A DNA stretch of 64,000 nt from Lyophyllum atratum (lineage: Eukaryota > Basidiomycota > Agaricomycetes > Agaricales > Lyophyllaceae). Made by a program: the position numbers and the translations under genes. Of this stretch, positions 1 through 10,552 are shown one piece after another. The stretch lies in contig JACGCN010000001.1 in the NCBI GenBank assembly GCA_014905825.1, forward strand, positions 310,001 through 374,000. The letters run 5' to 3'. Positions within the stretch are counted from its first letter, which is position 1; every line of letters starts with the position of its first letter. The notes below the pieces were generated by a model that saw only the letters and a list, made by a program, of their open reading frames with translations, searched no databases and was not told the origin of the DNA.

Positions 1-192
1 ACCTTTCCAAATTTTGACATGCTAAATCTAATATATTCTTTGCTTTACTTCTCTTTACTTCTTCTACAACCAGGCGTCCGTACTACCGAGAAACCCTCCC
101 CCAAGGAAACAGCAGAGCATTTAGAGTTCCGTGCCCAACCTGGAAAAAAAGAGAGAGCGAGCGCAAAATATATCAATAATCCATCCGCAACC

Positions 193-1643
193 TCATTTGG
201 ATGACGAGGAGATAGAGGAGAAATATGGTATAGTGAAGGCAGTCACGAGGACCAGGCAGGCTATAATGATAACTGGGGTATATGACGTATCTGAATGTTT
301 TTGGGATGTGGTCCGTTTGCCAGGCCGTGGTTTAGGGGAAGGTGTGTATATACGTTCATATTCGATGAGCTGAACGTACCCAATGGATTTGAATCCGTGA
401 ATACTGCAGTAGTGCAGGGTGGTTAGAGTTTTGAAAGGGTATGAAACCGAAAGGGGTACTGACTAGTAACCTTCGAGATTCCGTTTGATCTCGTCTTCCA
501 TGCCAGTAGGGACGTCCGAAAGGGAAAACTTCACGCGAGTGGAGTCCGATGATTGGTCAAGTGTAGTGGTGAGGGTCCCAGTGTGTCCTAAAACCAAGCG
601 CCAATTAATTGCATCCGCGATTCAAAATGCTCAGGTATTGTGTACCTTCAGGCCATGTGGGGCTCTGCAAAGCCCATGTTTGGACGATCTCACGAGGGGG
701 TGTCAGAGACACATATTTACCCTTGACACCACCGCCGAAGAGAGAATATTCGCCTCCTGGCTGAGGCACCGACTATCCGAGATCGTGGAGATCAGCTCCA
801 AGTTTCGTAGTGAGTCCGCGAACGCCTACCTTAGCAGGAGCACGGGTCCAGATAGGGATCCTCTTTTCGTCAGTAAGCAGGCTAAACAGGTCGTCCGCAG
901 AAGCCTGGAAGTTAGCTTCGACTGTGATGACTGTGGTGTTGAACGCTTTGGTGTCAGGTTTCTTTGGTGGGACTGGCGCAAATGTTGAGGTAGAGGCGGC
1001 TCCGGGGACGGGGGAGCTGACAGATGCAGGTGACGGGGTACCGGCGCGGCTGGGGTCTTTGCTAATGGTGAGATCTCTGCCATGTATCTCGATGAGCGCG
1101 ACCGGGAATTCTGCGAACTTCGCCTCCAGAGCGGTGGGGAGGCGAGACCTTGCGACGCCAAACAGCGATTCAACTTCGGGTGTCCGATCCGTGCTGAGAG
1201 TCCAGTTATACTATGAGAAGAAGTTCAACATTTGGTCGATGACGAGAACGGAAGTATCACTCACAAGGTAGTCGGACAGACCATCGAGGGTAATTTCGTG
1301 TGATACCTCTGGAATCGTAAGTGTTCCCTTGACTTCTGTTCCGTCGCTCGCTGTGCCTTCCCAGTTGAGGACAATCTTGCAATCGTAGATGGTGATCAAC
1401 CTATACACGTAGGTCGCCTCAGAACTAAGCCAACCGCGTTGCATGCCCCACGTACTTCGACTTCCGTTGTCCGAGCTCCATATCTCCCTCCACCTCCGTG
1501 ACTTGCGAGATTGTAACGACCTCGCCTTCCTTGTCACCCTTGACGGTGATCGTAGGGAGCTCGCGTTCGAACCATTCAGTACCCCAACGCGTGACGTTCT
1601 TGTTCTTCCAGTGCCAGTTTGCAGTAGACGGGGGAAGAGCCAT
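193..1643 (-). CDS. AHA1: Activator of Hsp90 ATPase (Aha1-like co-chaperone)
   Basis: Cytosolic co-chaperone that binds Hsp90 and stimulates its ATPase. Six exons splice by eye into 384 residues (1643-1456, 1400-1265, 1210-830, 760-646, 587-464, 403-193). The N-terminal domain opens with the family signature NWHWKNKN, then LITIYDCKIVLNWEGT and IPEVSHEI. A Ser/Pro/Ala-rich linker follows. The C-terminal AHSA1/START-like domain contains SLFGGGVKGKYVSL and ends in GYYIHGFKSIGYV, the usual Aha1 end. Unusually the chain runs on for about 45 residues: a basic Pro-rich stretch, then the hydrophobic run PVIIIACLVLVTAFTIPYF and a Ser-rich end. Start is the first ATG before the NWHW signature. Family assignment is very secure; the tail depends on the last intron (donor GTCAGT at 463, acceptor CTGCAG at 404). 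Confidence 0.93.
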
Positions 1644-4132
1644 GCTGAACAGAGTCTATGAAATGTCGTAAGGAATCTAAAGAGATGGATGGGTGATGTG
1701 TCCTGGATGTGTCCGAGCCAACCGGCCAGAAAAGTTCTGACGAGGTTTGTTTATTTGCTCCTTGCTCTCTTCCACAACCTTCCAGGTTTTTCTTCAGGCT
1801 TATTCCCTGTTATGGCTACATTCTTCTCCTGCTGGATGCTACGGGGATCCTTGGGAATCGATATTGACTGTGGCTTGAATTCGTTGACACTCTAACCTCA
1901 ATAATTCCAACTTGAGCGATGTGGCACTGAACCGAATTATACGAGCTCCCGCGAAGCCCAAATACAACGACTAGCTGTATCGAGACAGTCATTCCTTCCT
2001 CCGTTCCTCCGAGTCGGTCCGAATTATACAAGTCCTTGCGTTAAACACATTCATGTGGTCATACCTGCCCTGAACTTCAGGTCTTGTTCAACAAGATCCA
2101 AAACTTTCCGACTCGGATAACTTGGGTAACCACTATCCCAGGGCTAACCGTTCCTTATCTCTCGTTAGATCCGTGGCCACCATAGTTGCTCGCAATTTGC
2201 CAACTGATTCAAGGTCTTGTCGTCTCGCCACCTCGTGCCTCCCGTCAGAGACTCAGTCACCCGCCACACCCACCGAAACCGCCATGCAGCCATGCATTTA
2301 TGTCAACAAAGGCCAAGCGGCGATGCCCTTCGATAAGATCATCTGCCGTGAGGCTGAGAAATGTTCTGCAATGTTGCTCCTCAATTTTGTGGAAACAGCC
2401 GCCGATTGGATCCCAGATAGTAGCACTTCGACACTCAACGCGCGGCCTGAATCTTACCTATCTCACGCCAGATTACCTCGGCCAAAGGGATCTCTGTTTT
2501 TCTTGGTCTGCCACATGCTTCCCCCTGCTTCCCGCTGTGCCGAGAACGCGCCACATTACCGTTGACGGAACCTTCGGACTCAATCAGCCAACTCTCTGAC
2601 GTCTCGAGATCGCGTTTCGGGCGTCGTGGTGCGTCTGACCCTTGGCCATCAAGCCTTAATTGCGCTCATGTACCGTAATGTATCTCCTATCCCTATGTAT
2701 CAATCAATGCAGAATCATCACTGCCAGAAATTTTCGAGTCATGGAGTAGAGCGCCGCCTCGGGGTGCTCGAGCCCAGATTCCATCCGCGTTGACGATGTC
2801 CCAACATACGATGTCACACGGTATGACTGGTTACAACCTTGGTATCCGCCAATTATCAACAAGGGTTCAGAGGTTTTTCTTGCGCCGTATTAGACAATTT
2901 AGACCTGACAGGTGTTCATAACAACATTGATACCCATGCGTCGCGGTGGGTGGCCTACATAGTTCTTGACCTCCCCCCACGTTGATTCCGCGCTACGATT
3001 AGCTGAAAGTTATGCACAGGGCCGACAAAACACCCTCTCCAGATCATCGTCGCAATATTTTAACAACACTTCTTGCCCTGCGCTCCACCAACACGATGTT
3101 TCAGGAAAACTGGTCATGACCGAGTGTCCCCTTTCGGACGAATCCTTTTGTTTTTCTCCCCCCTTCTGCTTTCGCGCTTGTGATTGAATCTGATTTGCCT
3201 TGACCTGGACCGTCTTGTCCAGAACAAAAGACATCCAATATCTGCTCAGCACCCACCGATCTCGATCTCTGACTTTTAACCTTTCCAATGACATCATGTG
3301 ACCCTTTCCGCCTTTTTCGCACATGTCGATCTTGATTCACGAGGCACCGACAAGGGTCGCGCCTGGTTGCAAGGAGGCAAACTAGGGCAAAGTTCGCCTA
3401 TCCTGTTACAATATCGCCCGACAGAGATCTGGGGATCTACTTGCCTCCTTTTCTCTGTTCATATGGGGGCGTAAAATGGCAGCTTGGAACCTTCCTTCTA
3501 GTTTGGGCGCTGTACCAAACGTCAGGTTTGCCTTAACGTTAGTTACGTTCCGCCAGCGGTCCTCCTCGAGACATTGTCAGTCCTTGGGCAAAATTCCAAT
3601 CCACAGGCGATGCGATGCGACTCCGGAGCATGGCTTTCCATTCCCACGAATATTTGACCTCCCTAACATGCCTCTCGGCTGTATTATATGAATTTCGGAT
3701 CGACGCGAAGGATACTAGGTTGCGATGCGCGCAGTCGCCGGATTCCTCGCGGCGTGACCCCCCATTCTTTTGTTCTTTGCTTTGAATCGCTGATTTCATA
3801 TCCAACCCCATGTCCACTTTGGGGAGTATGATATACAGTGTGATATTGTGCAGCTATTGTATGGGATAGCGGCCCACCGGGAATTGTATTATTCGCCAAA
3901 CCTCCACAAGAGGGAGTCTCCACCCCGACAAGGAGATGTTATCTCTGGTGCCCGGAAATTTGACGCTGGCCCACGCCCCGAACACTCCGACCCTGGAAGG
4001 CCAAACGGACAAGAATAAGACAGTAGCCAAACACGCGTGGCCGCAAACATGTCCCCGCCATATATAATCCGCCAAAATTCCTCGATGCAAAGTCCACCAT
4101 CCTCGATCTCCTCCACGCATCTCTGACTTGCA
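1644..4132. other. Intergenic stretch, no convincing gene
   Basis: About 2.5 kb between AHA1 and the terpene synthase. Open frames of 60-147 codons occur on both strands (for example 2122-2565 and 2186-2599 plus, 3010-3324 and 3889-4203 minus), but none shows a recognisable domain, plausible splice pattern or continuing exons. It must include both gene promoters. A degraded gene cannot be excluded around 2.1-2.6 kb. Confidence 0.5.
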
Positions 4133-5539
4133 ATGGTCGCACACTCACATCCCACTTCCTTCATCCTCCCGGACCTCGTGTCCCATTGCAATTTTCCTCT
4201 CATCTACCACCCCAACGGGGACGAGATCGCTCAGCAATCCGTAACATGGCTCGACTCCAACTGCCCCGACCTGATGCCCAAGATGAGGCGCGCCCTTCGG
4301 GGTCTCCAAGCTGGCGAACTCACCGCCTTCTGCTATAACACCACTACGCCTGAACGGCTCCGCGTCGTGTCCGACTTCATGAACTACCTTTTCCATTTGT
4401 ACGTAACCCCTCCTGTCTCCCGCGACCCTTAAACTTACCGACCCTGTCCTCTCCTGTCACAGAGACAACATCAGCGACGGGATGATGACCCGCGAGACGG
4501 ATGTGCTCTCGGACTGCGTCATGAACGCTTTGTGGTTCAGCGACAGCTACATGCCCACCGCCGTCCTTGGTAAGGAGCAGCCTGAAGACGAGCTCAACCC
4601 CGGCAAGCTGGCACGCGAGTACGTCGATTGAATTATACTTTGACAGATCGCACAGATCGCTGACTGGTATTTCTTCCCTGTGCGTAGCTTCTGGGCGCGA
4701 TGCATTACAGATGCTGGCCCTGGCTGCCAAGCGCGTTTCAAGGAGACGCTTGAGCTTTTCTTCGAGGCTGTCAATATCCAGGCTCACGCGCGCGACGACG
4801 GTGTGATTCCTGACCTGGAGTCATATATTGATGTCCGCAGAGACACGTCAGGTTAGCTTTCACTTGTAATATGCTGAAGATGACCTTACTTACTCTGACG
4901 TATTGAAGGCTGTAAGCCGTGCTGGGCTCTTATAGAGTGAATAGTCATTTTTATCTGGCTATCATATGGAGGTGCTAATATGGAGATTTGTAGATATGCC
5001 CTGGACATCGATCTTCCCGACTTCGTTGTCGAACATCCCGTCATTGAGGCACTCAACCAGGGAACAAATGATCTCGTCACCTGGTCTAATGTACGTTGCA
5101 TCTGCTGGTATAAGGAGACTGGTTCCATATACTCAATGTGTTCTATCAGGACATATTCTCCTACAACGTCGAACAATCCCGCGGTGACACCCACAACATG
5201 ATCGTCATCCTCATGAAATACCACGGGCATAGCCTCCAAAGCGCTGTCGACTATGTCGGAGACCTTTGCGCGCAGACCATTGATGCCTTCGTCGAGAATC
5301 GCCGCAAGCTCCCATCGTGGGGCCCCGAGGTGGACGACATGGTTGACCGATACGTCACTGGCCTCCAAGACTGGATCGTCGGGTAAGTTGTCCACCGTAA
5401 CATTTTCCTTCCTCTACGAAGTACTGATGCCATTTACAGCTCGCTCCATTGGAGCTTCCAGACCCATCGATACTTTGGAACGAATGGTGCAGAGGTTAAG
5501 AAAACCAGATTCGTGAAACTCCTTCCTCTGGGATCATAG
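4133..5539 (+). CDS. Sesquiterpene synthase (class I terpene cyclase, protoilludene-synthase-like)
   Basis: Cyclises farnesyl diphosphate to a sesquiterpene by ionising the diphosphate with three Mg2+ ions. Seven exons (4133-4398, 4463-4618, 4688-4851, 4909-4936, 4994-5090, 5150-5382, 5440-5539) give 347 residues, the normal size. Visible motifs are an aspartate-rich site DNISD at residues 90-94, the NSE triad NDIFSYNVE at 237-245, and the RY pair at 325-326 (HRYFG). The short 28-bp fourth exon is supported by phase on both sides. The aspartate-rich site carries Asn at the second position, where DE or DD is common. No P450, oxidoreductase or transporter lies beside it, so no cluster is apparent. 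The product cannot be predicted from sequence; the similarity I recognise is to basidiomycete protoilludene-type synthases. Confidence 0.93.
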
Positions 5540-5738
5540 AACTGAACCCTACCTTAACTTATGTCTACTTGTATGTTTCTCTCCGTAGCGGAAGGTTTTC
5601 TCGCGGAATATTTGGTACCATAGTAAATTTCGAATTCTTTGTAGTGGAGGTATTTATAGCCAGTGACGTCATAATCGGCGCAGCTGGGGCTTTAAAGTCT
5701 CATGTAGGCTGTTTGTATTTTGTAACTTGACCTGCACC

Positions 5739-7048
5739 ATGAATACACTGTTTAGACCATTTACACGCACCGCCGCCTTCCGAAACACCCCGCTCATCTT
5801 CCGCAGACAGAACCTTCGCCCCATTCTTCTCAATTCAACCCTGCTTCATCGACGGACAGTCGCCAGCTCGGTCTCGAATCGCCCAGCTAGCCAGTCGCTA
5901 GAGCATGCAGTCACCAACATCAAGGAGGAAGTCGGAAACTCTGCCACTGATCTCGCAAAAGCTATCGCTGGCGCAAACGTGATGCACGACACTGTTTCGG
6001 ACGACTCGAGTACATCATTCGTGAGCTTCACTGCTGCGTCAGCATCGTCAAGCTTGGGCTCATTGCGTGAATAGCTCGGGATAACGACTCGTGTGGCGCA
6101 TGAGGTCCCTGAACCCGTCATGGTCTTCGGTCTCATAGGTCGGTCTATTTAACTCTTCAGGACCGACAGATTGGCTTAGTCCCTTGAATACTCTAGGCGG
6201 ACTTCCATACATAGGAACAGCTGCTACCACAGTATATCTAGCCCATGTAGCTGGGAAGGCCGCAATGGGACTGGACACCACTATCGACCCGGGTGTTGCC
6301 CTGACATTGTTCGACCAGGCGTTGAACGTCCAGGTCACCTATGGCGCCGTCATGCTCTCCTTCCTGGGTCAGCTTTCTTTAAAGTCCTCGGTTCCTTGAT
6401 CTGAATTTGCCTTTTCAATCGGTCATTAAACAGGAGCCCTGCACTGGGGTATGGAGTTCGCCGGCTATGGTGGGCACAAAGGTTACGCTCGTCTCTGTCT
6501 CGGAGCAGCTCCGGTGGTTCTGGCCTGGTCTACACTCGGGTTGGAGCCTATCAATGCCCTAATCTGTCAATGGGCCGGTTTCACCGCTCTTTGGTGGGCA
6601 GACGCAAGGGTCACCAGCCTTGGATGGAGTACGTGCCTTTCCGTCACGAAACAATAAAGCTAGCGCTGATTGGCTTCATGTTCGGAACGACAGCACCGAA
6701 GTGGTACTCCCAGTATAGGTTTTACCTTTCGATCCTTGTCGGCACCTGGTAAGTGCACCCTGAAAATCGATAACACTCGCGCTCAGGTCTCGTTACACCC
6801 AAAATAGCATCATTGGCACCCTTGCCGGAACCTCGTATTACGGTCCCGTTGCTGGACACGGTTTCCTATCGCGCGATCTTGATCTTATTCGGGAGGAGCG
6901 GAAGAAGTTGATGCCCCAGAGGGTTGGAGTCATCCCAAAAGACCTCCCCGTGGAGGCGGTGCCTGCTGAGGAGGACGCGGACCACTATGTCAGAGTTCGC
7001 CACAAGAACCAAGGGGAGGAGGACAAAGGAGAGGAAGCGAAGGAATAG
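5739..7048 (+). CDS. DUF3429 (TMEM69-like) mitochondrial membrane protein
   Basis: Function unknown; the DUF3429 family includes human TMEM69, predicted mitochondrial. The N-terminus is rich in Arg/Ser/Thr without acidic residues for about 40 residues (RTAAFRNTPLIFRRQNLRP), which fits a mitochondrial presequence. After a short helical stretch the DUF3429 region follows: GLPYIGTAATTVYLAHVAG, then TYGAVMLSFLGALHWGMEF, APVVLAWSTLGLEPI, and a last pair of hydrophobic segments ending YYGPVAGHGF. That makes about five membrane segments. The C-terminal tail is charged (EEDKGEEAKE). At least five introns; the one at 6009-6066 (GTGAGC...AATAG) and the one after PVMVFGLIG are less certain. The start is the ATG at 5739. 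Confidence 0.82.
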
Positions 7049-8938
7049 TCTACCAGAAGCGACCCAAGAAGAGAATCAAAGCCTCAACAAGTAAACTAGC
7101 CGATCAAGGACTCCGATGGAAACGAATGAAGAACCAGAGCTGCCAGGAAATAGCGTTTAGTGAAGGTTTGTACTACTACGTGCATTGTATTTATAGAAAA
7201 CAACCACCTTCATTTCCACGGCGGCGATTATTCCATGCGAGGAGCAGGCAGACTCTGGTTGAACTTGGACCAGAATGTGCCGACGACTCGGATGCCAATG
7301 AAGATAAGTTAGTATGCGTATGATAGTCCAAGACAGTCAAACCCTGCGAAGAGTCGTTCTGATTCCGATTTGTCCACGTCTGCTTCTCCCAAGAGAAGAT
7401 AAATACGTCTGCGTTTGCTATCGCGCTGCGTGAGATCGTTCAATCGACATCCATTCCTGCAAGTTTCAGCGAAACTTTCAAGTGCTCTGTTCGAGCATTA
7501 ATACTTCGAATCCCGTCGATGTATCCTACATCACATGCCCAACCACGCCCAGTAGTCGTTACATCGATGTTGGGTGGCCATGAATTTGGTAGCGACACTC
7601 CAACGCAGCTCAAGCGACACTTCGACCATTATCCTCAACGTCTCAGTAGCTGCCATCTGGCTGTAGAATATATTTCCTCGAGAGTTGGCAAGTATAAATG
7701 ATCGTGGCAGGGACTCCTCCAGCATAGATTTCCTCAAAGGCGAAGCGGTGGTCCCAGTTCTCGACTCGTGAAGTTTCGGCCAAACCCATTCGCAGCCGTG
7801 CCTTCGGATTACAATGCAGACACTTGTGTCCATGTGCACAAGGATAGATATTCATGACACCGATACACCCTGGCGTGTCACCAATAGGCGTAGAGACTGA
7901 AGTGTTGACATGTATTCAGGATGACAGTAGACTGGAATGATATGTTCCTAGTCTTTGACGTCGAAGGATTGGGGTCCCTGGACAGAAGCGCATACATATG
8001 CGAGTTCCCGATATAGAGCAAGAGGTTGGACTTGGCCCCTAGCGTGGACCAAGGTCAGGAGTACGTCGATCTTGATATACCATTAGGCGATTATGGCAGT
8101 GCCCCTAGCTTTAGATCCTGCGCTTCCCAGGTGGCTGATCCTACTTGTTATCTCGAATTCGACTCAAGCTCTAGCCCCCCTCATCTCCAGAATGTTCCAA
8201 AGCCTATGCCACAAGGTTCTCACTGACATCTAGTGGCAGAGAAGGCGGAGATCTCCTTTATGGTACGTAGACTGTGACATGAACCTGCCAGAAGTAAGGC
8301 ATGAGGAGGCATGAGGTATGTCCGTTTTGACCCGTATGGACGTGTGCTGATGCGTAGTTGGACCTTGTCGTGGTGAGGACTGATGCGGAGAGAGAAAAAG
8401 AAGAGCTGGTGACGCCCATTGCTGGGCCCATCGCCGATGCACAGAGTTACGAGTCGGCGGTCGCACCTTTGGGCCCGGAGGGTGAGGTCCTAGCTTGAAT
8501 TCATGATCAGTCGCCATTTAATTCTGCTCTACCATTGCAACGTGATGAAAGCAACTAGGCAGCGTGATTCGGCCATATGCATATCAGTCGCTGTGATTGA
8601 GACAGGCGTTTGATTGAGGTGGGGAGGCACGACTGAAATACATGTCATAGCATGACGGCAGGTTGATATCCGAAGCACCCTCGAAGATTCCCACCGTTCC
8701 TGGCAGGCGGTTACGGTTACCTTGAGGCCCTGATATAGGCCTTTGTCCCTTGCTTCTAATCTCTCGTCTATGGTTCATTAGCACCCTTTCTTTTCTTGAC
8801 TACTTCCTTTTTCTAGGCTCTTTGCTTTCATCCTAAGGCCCTGGTGGATAGTTTTCACAGATCCCTTCCAGTGGATCTTTCACGTTCCTTCAAGCCCACT
8901 TTCACCGCACCTTTTCCCAATCGCAATTTCCCAAGGGA
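7049..8938. other. Intergenic stretch, no convincing gene
   Basis: 1.9 kb with only short frames. On the minus strand 7531-7839 and 7643-7855 overlap in two frames (the second includes ENWDHRFAFEEIYAGG) and look mildly coding-like, but I find no start context, flanking exons or known family. The last 200 bp before 8939 is pyrimidine-rich, as expected for a fungal 5' region. Confidence 0.45.
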
Positions 8939-10045
8939 ATGGTCCAGCGCAATACCCCTGTGGGGCGCGCTCGCCACGGAAAGCGTCTTCCTCAGGTCCT
9001 CGACGATTCCGGTAACATACCTAGTCCAATTACGCTCACGGTTACCACGGTTCGACAACCGGTGACTTCGAACCCTGTAATAACACCAACCGTCACTGTC
9101 TTTGTTCCTCCTGCAGGGACCGTTTCGTCGCCAAGCTCAATCTCATCCTCGGTGCCCACGTTCAGCCCTTCGGTGCCGGCTCCCATTCCCAGTACCTCTC
9201 CAGGTACATCTGTTACGACGGTGATCCCGGTGCCCACTCCCTCCGTCTTGCTGAATGACGATAACCGTGCCAAGACAAACACTGCTGCATCCGGCGCAGC
9301 GTCGTCGCAGGGTATCCCTACCGGATCTATAGTCGGGATCGTTCTTGCCATCGTCCTCCTTGTCATCGCAGGTACCGTCTTCTGGTTCAGGCGGCGTGCT
9401 GTCGCGGACAGGCTGAAGATGAGGGGATGGGCGAGTAAGGAAAAGAATACACCATCTTTCCTTTGGATTGACCCCAAAGAGGCGAAGGGGGCGACTCCAT
9501 ATCCTAATATGAGTTCCACCGCCCCTTACCGCGGAGAGACGTCCCCAGAGGCTATGTACAGTGGAGGACCAATCCAGCCTTTGCGGTATGGCGCTACTAA
9601 TAACGGGCTGGCATTCATCCCACCCCCCGCCCCACCGCGTCCCCCGCCAGCAGCTGGCATGTACGAGTATCCCGCCAGTCCTTCTGCGAGCCTCGCCCAT
9701 GGTGTACCCTCTACATTGACTGCGGGCAGAGAATCCTCCAGCCAGCCTCCCCCCAACACCCCTACCCCAGCTCAACTTCCTGCCGTCATCTCAAGTGCGA
9801 AGGTTAAATCCACGTTTATCCCGACGCTCCCCGATGAATTGTCGATCAGCACCAGTGAGGTCGTTCGTATTCATGCAGACTACGATGACGGGTGGGCGCT
9901 CTGTTCCAATGCGCGAAATGAGGTGGGGATGGTCCCTTTGGAGTGTTTGGATAGGGGGTCTGTTGCGTCTGATTCCCTCCGCGAGTATAAGAAGCTGGCG
10001 AGAGTTAGCAGTCTGGCGGCCAGTCCGTATGCTGGATATCAATAG
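8939..10045 (+). CDS. Single-pass membrane protein with C-terminal SH3 domain (Fus1-like layout)
   Basis: 368 residues on one exon. Residues 30-125 are a Ser/Thr/Pro/Val-rich, probably O-glycosylated ectodomain. Residues 130-150 (IVGIVLAIVLLVIAGTVFWF) form one membrane helix followed by RRR, so the C-terminus should be cytosolic. A Pro-rich stretch (PPPAPPRPPPAAG) and an SH3 domain of about 50 residues near the end follow: KSTFIPTLPDELSISTSEVV, then DDGWALCSNARNEVGMVPL, where the ALYDY/WW/GlyxxPxxY landmarks can be matched. The arrangement TM-proline-SH3 is like yeast Fus1 and other fungal cell-surface signalling proteins. No classical signal peptide is seen, so either insertion is by the internal helix or the true start lies in an upstream exon. 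Confidence 0.8.
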   Translation: MVQRNTPVGRARHGKRLPQVLDDSGNIPSPITLTVTTVRQPVTSNPVITPTVTVFVPPAGTVSSPSSISSSVPTFSPSVPAPIPSTSPGTSVTTVIPVPTPSVLLNDDNRAKTNTAASGAASSQGIPTGSIVGIVLAIVLLVIAGTVFWFRRRAVADRLKMRGWASKEKNTPSFLWIDPKEAKGATPYPNMSSTAPYRGETSPEAMYSGGPIQPLRYGATNNGLAFIPPPAPPRPPPAAGMYEYPASPSASLAHGVPSTLTAGRESSSQPPPNTPTPAQLPAVISSAKVKSTFIPTLPDELSISTSEVVRIHADYDDGWALCSNARNEVGMVPLECLDRGSVASDSLREYKKLARVSSLAASPYAGYQ

Positions 10046-10552
10046 AGTGCGCCGGACTCTTCTTACATTCTCATCGGATGCTAATATTCTTATAGCGGTG
10101 AATCTCTGAGACGGTGATCGCCACTTACGCTTTCTATCTCTGCATGGACCTCTTATATTCTTGCTATTTGTAAATATTGGGCTGGTGCCACAAGTTGGTG
10201 TGGTCGCATTCGCGACCAGTGAAGTTACAATTATACCTTGTTCCTGGTTGCCTCTCGAGCAATGACAAACCACCTTGAAGTCTACTTATTTATTGAGTAG
10301 TTTACGTGGGTGCAACGGACACGAATCGGAATAGATAAAGACCAGGGCCTAGATGCTCGCGAAATGTATTTTTGGGCACGACGTCCCGATCACATATCAG
10401 CCCTCGATCATCACGTGGTTACTTCTCTTGATAGTTGCCCAAAGGCCGCAGTGGCAGCAGCTGTTCAGCGTTGCCTCTCGACCAAAGCACAATCTCCATC
10501 CTACTGCTTCACCTTAATTGAAGGTAGGATCTAGTCGGAACCCACATTCACA
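10046..10552. other. Intergenic region, nothing recognised
   Basis: About 0.5 kb between the SH3 membrane protein stop and the F-box/WD40 start. It holds the 3' end of one and the promoter of the next; no ORF with support and no repeat noticed. Confidence 0.5.

Noticed and set aside
485..1271. Plus-strand frames of 153-167 codons
   Set aside because: Antisense to AHA1 exons; the minus-strand protein is unequivocal.
2122..2599. Two overlapping plus-strand frames of about 140 codons
   Set aside because: I tested them for an F-box or zinc-finger pattern because of the Cys-rich, Pro-rich composition, but no motif or flanking exon supports either.
4133..7048. Terpene biosynthetic gene cluster
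   Set aside because: The neighbour is a DUF3429 mitochondrial protein and the only P450 in the window is a pseudogene 46 kb away; no tailoring genes nearby.
7531..7855. Overlapping minus-strand frames, one with ENWDHRFAFEEIYAGG
   Set aside because: Looks slightly coding-like but no family, no splice continuation and two competing frames.
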